Source: JACDCA01 sp040881785 (lineage in GTDB: Bacteria > Acidobacteriota > Vicinamibacteria > Vicinamibacterales > 2-12-FULL-66-21). Taken from it: a stretch of DNA of 17,858 nucleotides. Both the position numbers and the translations under genes were made by a program. Below, piece by piece: positions 14,537-17,858 of the stretch; position 1 is the stretch's first letter; every line of letters starts with the position of its first letter. The stretch covers positions 1 to 17,858 of the forward strand of contig JBBECO010000188.1 of the NCBI GenBank assembly GCA_040881785.1, read 5' to 3'. The notes under the pieces are model-generated. The model was not told the origin of the DNA. It did not search any database and was given only the letters and a program-made list of their open reading frames with translations.

Positions 14537-14563
14537 TTGCTAAGTGGATAGTGGAGATATACT
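14537..14563 (+). promoter_or_regulatory. Possible sigma-70-type promoter for CHAD-sixA in the divergent gap
   Basis: TTGCTA (14537-14542) and TATACT (14558-14563) are separated by 15 bases, shorter than the optimal 17. TATACT is a good -10 in a GC-rich context and lies 42 bases before ATG 14606. The 102-base gap must also hold the ppx promoter on the other strand, but I cannot assign it. Confidence 0.45.
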
Positions 14564-14605
14564 GGCCAACCTGAGCCGAACGGGCTGGACTGCGAAAATC
14601 CTATC

Positions 14606-15547
14606 ATGACCACGCGTCGTCCTCGCGGAACTGAATCCCTCTTACAGACACGGGCACGGGCACTTCGGCGGTATTTGCCGGCGGCGGTAGCCGGGGACGA
14701 TCGGGGCGTTCACCAGGCCCGGGTGGCATCCCGGCGCCTGAGGGAGGCCGTTCCGGTACTGGCCAGTGGTCTCAAGCATTCCAAGTCGAAGAAAGCGGGA
14801 CGGAAGATCCGGCGGCTGACCCGCGCGCTCGGGTCGGTCCGGGAGCTGGACGTGACGCTCCATCTCATCGATGAGCTGGCCGCGTCCGACCTGTCGCGCC
14901 CCGCGTTGCAGGACGTCCGGCTGCACGTGATGGAGGAGCGGGACCGTCTGCGCGAGACGATGCTCGCGGACCTGGGCGAAGTCAACACGGACAAGCTGAA
15001 CCGTCGGCTTGCCAGTGTGGCCGAAGCGATCGCCGCCGACAGGTCCGGCGGATGGCGCCAGGTGCTCGCCTCACGCCTCCTGAAGCGCGCCCGGCGGCTC
15101 ACCGAGGCGATCGACACGGCGGGTCAATTGTACGTCCCCGAGCATCTGCATCAAGTGCGGATCGCCGCCAAGAAGCTGCGTTATGGTCTCGAGCTGGCGG
15201 CGGATGCCGGCGTTGCCGGGGCGGCTGCACTGGTGCGCACGGTGAAGCGCACGCAGACGACGCTGGGGAGGTTGCACGACCTGCAGGTGCTGCAGGCACA
15301 TGTAGCGGCGGTGCAGGCCGCTCCGCACGCACGTGCGGCGTCGCACGAAGGGCTGGGCGCGATCGCCGGCCGGATCGAAGAGCAGTGCCGCCTGCTGCAC
15401 GGGAAGTTCGTCGCCTCGGTGCCCGCGCTCCATGACGTGACGGCTGCGGTCCGATCCGACATCGCCGGTCGATTGGCCGCGCGGCGTCGTCCGTTGAAAA
15501 TGTCGCTGGCCGCGCGCCGCCGCAAGACGGCCGGATCGGCTGGTTGA
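14606..15547 (+). CDS. CHAD-domain protein (polyphosphate-associated)
   Basis: CHAD domains are all-helical, rich in conserved His and basic residues, and bind polyphosphate; many are found on polyphosphate granules. The 313-residue product has the two expected repeats: Val35-His36-Gln-Ala-Arg39-Val-Ala-Ser-Arg43-Arg44-Leu-Arg46 in the first, and His182-Gln-Val-Arg185-Ile-Ala-Ala-Lys189-Lys190-Leu-Arg192-Tyr in the second, followed by Leu-Gly-Arg-Leu-His224-Asp-Leu. The C-terminus is strongly basic (many Arg/Lys from 289), which would suit an anionic polymer. There is no CYTH domain, so it is a stand-alone CHAD protein. ATG 14606 has no convincing ribosome site. The stop overlaps the start of sixA, and the gene is divergent from ppx. 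CHAD genes next to sixA and ppx are a known type of neighbourhood. Confidence 0.93.
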   Translation: MTTRRPRGTESLLQTRARALRRYLPAAVAGDDRGVHQARVASRRLREAVPVLASGLKHSKSKKAGRKIRRLTRALGSVRELDVTLHLIDELAASDLSRPALQDVRLHVMEERDRLRETMLADLGEVNTDKLNRRLASVAEAIAADRSGGWRQVLASRLLKRARRLTEAIDTAGQLYVPEHLHQVRIAAKKLRYGLELAADAGVAGAAALVRTVKRTQTTLGRLHDLQVLQAHVAAVQAAPHARAASHEGLGAIAGRIEEQCRLLHGKFVASVPALHDVTAAVRSDIAGRLAARRRPLKMSLAARRRKTAGSAG

Positions 15548-16050
15548 GCGTGGCGACCCTCGAGCTGTACCTCATCCGCCACGGCCTGGCCGCCGATCGC
15601 GGCGAGGAATATCCGGACGATTCGAAGCGTCCGCTGACCAGTGACGGCATCGCGGCATTGAAGAAGGAAGCCCGGGGCCTGGCGAACCTGGACGTCACGT
15701 TCGACCAGATCATCGCGAGCCCGCTTGTCCGGACGAAACAGACCGCGGACGTCTTCGCGCAGGTGTTGCCCGGCAAGCACCCGGTTGTGCTCTCCGACTC
15801 TCTGGCGCCCGCCGGGACGCCGTCGGCCGTCTTCCAGGAACTCGCGAAACACATGCGCACGCCCCGCATCGCGCTCGTCGGGCACGAGCCGAACATCGGT
15901 GAGCTGGCCGCCCGGCTGATCGGGGCGCGCGCCCCGCTCGCCTTCAAGAAGGGGGCGATCTGCCGGATCGACTTCGAGGTGTTCCCGCCCAAGGGGACCG
16001 GTCAGCTGCGCTGGTTCCTCACCCCCAGGATGCTCCGCAAGCTCGCCTGA
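15544..16050 (+). CDS. sixA: Phosphohistidine phosphatase SixA
   Basis: SixA removes phosphate from phosphohistidine in phosphorelay or PTS proteins. The product of 168 residues is a short histidine-phosphatase-superfamily member, the usual SixA length. Visible catalytic residues are Arg12-His13-Gly14 near the N-terminus, the Ser59-Pro-Leu-Val-Arg63-Thr-Lys-Gln-Thr motif typical of SixA, and Gly113-His114-Glu115-Pro. The start is uncertain: TTG 15544 overlaps the CHAD stop (TTGA) and GTG 15550 would shorten the protein by two residues. It is coupled to the CHAD gene, so the two probably act together. The target may be a histidine-containing protein or, given its partner, a phosphate-rich polymer; the latter is speculation. 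Confidence 0.92.
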   Translation: MSVATLELYLIRHGLAADRGEEYPDDSKRPLTSDGIAALKKEARGLANLDVTFDQIIASPLVRTKQTADVFAQVLPGKHPVVLSDSLAPAGTPSAVFQELAKHMRTPRIALVGHEPNIGELAARLIGARAPLAFKKGAICRIDFEVFPPKGTGQLRWFLTPRMLRKLA

Positions 16051-16056
16051 GTACAC

Positions 16057-16151
16057 CGTCACGAGTTCACCGCGAAGTTCGCAGAGCGCGCAAAGACGTT
16101 TCCTAAGAAATCTCTGCGACCTTGGCCTGCTTTGCGGTGAAATTCGTGACG
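16057..16151. repeat. Long imperfect inverted repeat between convergent sixA and glgC
   Basis: The ends 16057-16077 and 16130-16151 are inverted copies: CGTCACGA, then TTCACCGC, then AAG, with a one-base gap and two differences. The inner part adds GCAGAG and CTCTGC (inverted) around an AT-richer centre (TTTCCTAAGAAAT), so nearly all of the 95 bases can form a cruciform or hairpin. It starts six bases after the sixA stop and ends at the base next to the glgC stop. No coding capacity is seen. It resembles a small MITE-like or REP-like dispersed element and may also act as a bidirectional terminator. Confidence 0.8.
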
Positions 16152-17408
16152 TCAGATCGTGGTTCCCGGCTTGACCACCGCGCCTTTCGGCACGATGACG
16201 ATGCCGTTGCGGATGTAGTACCCCTCGCCGTCGGCCTCCTGCACGCCCGCGGCGTTCACGAGGCGCACGCCGTCCGCGATGCGCGCGTTCTTGTCCACGA
16301 TGACGCGGTCGAGCACCACATCACGCCCGATCCCGAGACGCACGTCCGATGCCGGCGTCTCCTCTTCATACCCATCGGCGCCGAGGAGCACCGAGCGCGT
16401 CACCGTCGAGCCGCGATCGATGTGGGTCCTGATCCCCACCACGGAGTCGCGGATTTCGCACTGATCCAGAAAACAGCCTTCGGCGACGATCGACGCGTTG
16501 ATGCGGCAGTCGTGCGCGCGGGTGCCCGGCAGAAAACGCGGGTGCGTGTAGATCGGGAACCGCGGGTGATAAAAGTTGAACGGCGCGCCCCGGCGCGTCA
16601 ACTGGATGTTGGCGTCATAGAAGGCCTCGATGGTGCCGACGTCGGCCCAGTAGCCGCGGTAGATGTAGGGATGCACCCGATGGGTGCCGAGCGACGCCGG
16701 GATGATCTCCTTGCCGAAGTCGATGCCCGGGCGCCGCAGGATCTCGAGCAGGACCTCGCGGGAGAACACGTAGATACCCATCGACGCGACGAACGGCTTG
16801 TCGGGGGTGACGCCGCCGGCCGTCGAGCCGTGCGGCACGGAGCTGCCGATCTGCGCGAGGCGGGGGGCCTGGGGCTTCTCCTCGAACCCGGCGATCTGCC
16901 CGTCGGTGTCGAAGTGGAAGATCCCCATCTGCGTCGCGTCGGCGGGCGTCACCGGCTGGGCCGCGATCGTGATGTCGGCGCCCGAGGTGACGTGTGACTC
17001 GATGAGGTCACAGAAATCCATCCGGTAGAGATGGTCCCCCGCGAGGATCAGGTAGTGGTTGGCGTCGTAGCCGGTGAAGTGCCGCGCCGCCTGGCGGACG
17101 GCGTCCGCCGTCCCCTGAAACCAGTCGGAGCTCTCAGGCGTCTGCTCGGCCGCGAGCACCTCGACGAACCCGTCCGAGAACACATCGAGGCGATACGTCT
17201 GGGCGATGTGCCGATTGAGCGAGGCGGAGTTGAACTGCGTGAGCACGAAGATCCGCTTGAGACCGGCGTGCAGGCAGTTGCTGATCGGGATGTCGATGAG
17301 ACGATATTTGCCGCCGAGCGGCACGGCCGGCTTCGACCGCATGTGTGTGAGAGGAAAGAGCCGCGTGCCGCGGCCGCCACCGAGGATGAGTGTGAGCACG
17401 TCTTCCAT
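16152..17408 (-). CDS. glgC: Glucose-1-phosphate adenylyltransferase (ADP-glucose pyrophosphorylase)
   Basis: GlgC makes ADP-glucose from ATP and glucose 1-phosphate, the committed step of bacterial glycogen synthesis, in the cytoplasm. The 418-residue product has the nucleotide-binding loop Leu9-Gly-Gly-Gly-Arg-Gly-Thr-Arg-Leu17, Lys26-Pro-Ala-Val-Pro, the Trp96-Phe-Gln-Gly-Thr-Ala-Asp-Ala-Val motif, Gly124-Asp125-His-Leu-Tyr, Phe-Glu-Glu-Lys-Pro at 175-179 and Tyr-Trp-Ala-Asp256-Val-Gly-Thr. A left-handed beta-helix of hexapeptide repeats follows from about 300. Motif spellings are close to plant and cyanobacterial enzymes. Glycogen and polyphosphate are both storage polymers, which fits the neighbourhood but is not proof of a link. 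TAAGAT lies six bases before ATG and no ribosome site is visible, suggesting a leaderless mRNA. Confidence 0.96.
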   Translation of the reverse strand: MEDVLTLILGGGRGTRLFPLTHMRSKPAVPLGGKYRLIDIPISNCLHAGLKRIFVLTQFNSASLNRHIAQTYRLDVFSDGFVEVLAAEQTPESSDWFQGTADAVRQAARHFTGYDANHYLILAGDHLYRMDFCDLIESHVTSGADITIAAQPVTPADATQMGIFHFDTDGQIAGFEEKPQAPRLAQIGSSVPHGSTAGGVTPDKPFVASMGIYVFSREVLLEILRRPGIDFGKEIIPASLGTHRVHPYIYRGYWADVGTIEAFYDANIQLTRRGAPFNFYHPRFPIYTHPRFLPGTRAHDCRINASIVAEGCFLDQCEIRDSVVGIRTHIDRGSTVTRSVLLGADGYEEETPASDVRLGIGRDVVLDRVIVDKNARIADGVRLVNAAGVQEADGEGYYIRNGIVIVPKGAVVKPGTTI

Positions 17409-17414
17409 ATCAAC

Positions 17415-17420
17415 ATCTTA
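17415..17420 (-). promoter_or_regulatory. Possible leaderless -10 element (TAAGAT) of glgC
   Basis: On the minus strand TAAGAT ends six bases before the glgC ATG and there is no Shine-Dalgarno sequence. It has the same arrangement as TAGAAT before the gene at 3641. No -35 of quality is visible. The 100-base gap (17409-17508) must also hold the promoter of the divergent small gene. Confidence 0.35.
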
Positions 17421-17508
17421 AATGGATCGTGAAATGTTACGCGGTGTTTACGTCGGGCGCGGCGCAACTGGGATAGAACGTACCTGCATTCATAAACACA
17501 GGACACGC

Positions 17509-17760
17509 ATGTTCTTCAAGACGCTGACACAGGCCGGTCACACCCGTTCGTTCATGGTGCAGGCGCATCGAGAGGATGGATGGGAAGTGCGCATCGAACA
17601 GGACAGTCAGGTGATCCGCCAGATGTGGTACACCGACTGGCACCGCGTGGAGCGAGCGCTGAGCGCGATGCAACGCGAAGTGGACGCACTGCAGATGCAG
17701 GGATGGCAGGCGCTCGGCGGCGACCACCGGTCCCCCCGCTTTCAGTCGATGAATCGATAG
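17509..17760 (+). CDS. Small protein of unknown function
   Basis: I do not recognise this 83-residue protein. ATG 17509 is chosen because AGGA (17500-17503) lies five bases upstream; the frame continues further upstream but without a ribosome site. It has no signal peptide or membrane segment. The middle reads like a compact two-strand-plus-helix fold: strands with Trp-Glu-Val-Arg-Ile-Glu and Ile-Arg-Gln-Met-Trp-Tyr, then a helix with regularly spaced Val, Leu, Met and Arg residues (about 49-69). Its last 19 bases overlap the 3' end of the response-regulator gene on the opposite strand. It is probably a real gene, divergent from glgC. Confidence 0.65.
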   Translation: MFFKTLTQAGHTRSFMVQAHREDGWEVRIEQDSQVIRQMWYTDWHRVERALSAMQREVDALQMQGWQALGGDHRSPRFQSMNR

Positions 17761-17858
17761 CCCAGGCCGACCACCGTTTCGATCTGCGATCCGGCGGGCC
17801 CGAGCTTGGCGCGCAGCCGTCCGACATGGACGTCCACGGATCGTGTCTCGACGAGGCG
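17742..17858 (-). CDS. OmpR/PhoB-family response regulator, C-terminal fragment (cut by the window edge)
   Basis: The last 38 codons of a gene entering from the right edge. The translation contains Arg-Ser-Val-Asp-Val-His-Val-Gly-Arg-Leu-Arg-Ala-Lys-Leu-Gly and Ile-Glu-Thr-Val-Val-Gly-Leu-Gly-Tyr-Arg-Phe, the recognition helix and wing of the winged-helix DNA-binding domain of OmpR/PhoB-type regulators. The stop TGA is at 17742-17744. The receiver domain and start are outside the window. It is too short to tell which regulator this is; proximity to pstB-phoU, ppx, CHAD and a Pho box makes a PhoB/PhoP role attractive, but OmpR-family regulators are common. It overlaps the convergent small gene by 19 bases. 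Confidence 0.88.
   Translation of the reverse strand, partial: RLVETRSVDVHVGRLRAKLGPAGSQIETVVGLGYRFID

Noticed and set aside
12926..14551. 541-codon plus-strand frame
   Set aside because: Antisense to ppx, which has clear catalytic motifs; no domain visible in this frame.
17447..17479. TTTACG...TAGAAC as promoter of the small gene at 17509
   Set aside because: The spacing of 21 bases is too long and the -10 is poor.

Overview
High-GC bacterial chromosome segment with 20 protein-coding genes (one cut by the right edge) and no RNA genes or transposase genes that I can see. The gene content and style suggest a Gram-negative soil or sediment bacterium: an outer-membrane barrel protein, a periplasmic metal-binding protein, GltA of E. 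coli length, a plant/cyanobacterial-type GlgC and an FHA-GAF-PP2C regulator. They fit Acidobacteriota, perhaps Vicinamibacteria-like, but that placement is inference from general gene style, not from a marker gene.

Layout. 1-3583 (+): a metal-uptake operon made of a small Cys/His-rich exported protein, a coiled-coil plus beta-barrel outer-membrane protein, a ZnuA-like zinc-binding protein and a ZnuB-like permease; no ATPase gene is present. 3641-7026 (+): a tightly coupled operon of a zinc-ribbon membrane protein, an FHA-GAF-PP2C phosphatase, a two-helix membrane protein and an isopropylmalate/homocitrate-synthase-like enzyme. 7085-7996 (+): an exported M28/glutaminyl-cyclase-like enzyme preceded by a heptamer repeat. 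8070-9627 (-): yacG then citrate synthase gltA. 9904-11351 (-): pstB-phoU behind a convincing Pho box. 11505-14503 (-): an overlapping operon of Ppx/GppA and two thymidylate-kinase-like proteins. 14606-16050 (+): a CHAD protein and SixA, divergent from ppx. 16152-17408 (-): glgC. 17509-17858: a small unknown gene converging on the 3' end of an OmpR/PhoB-type response regulator.

The right half has a phosphate/polyphosphate theme: PstB, PhoU, Ppx/GppA, CHAD, SixA and a PhoB-like regulator in about 8 kb, with two atypical P-loop kinases in the middle. I rate this the best candidate for an undescribed functional unit. One kinase has Arg in place of the P-loop Lys, and neither has the Arg-Glu-Pro-Gly-Gly motif of dTMP kinases.

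Four structurally unrelated repeat elements lie between genes at 7993-8073, 9666-9899, 11448-11503 and 16057-16151. Each abuts a stop codon; at 7993-8073 the stop codons of two convergent genes are built symmetrically from the ends of the element. A fifth, simple repeat (7042-7069) sits just before a start codon.
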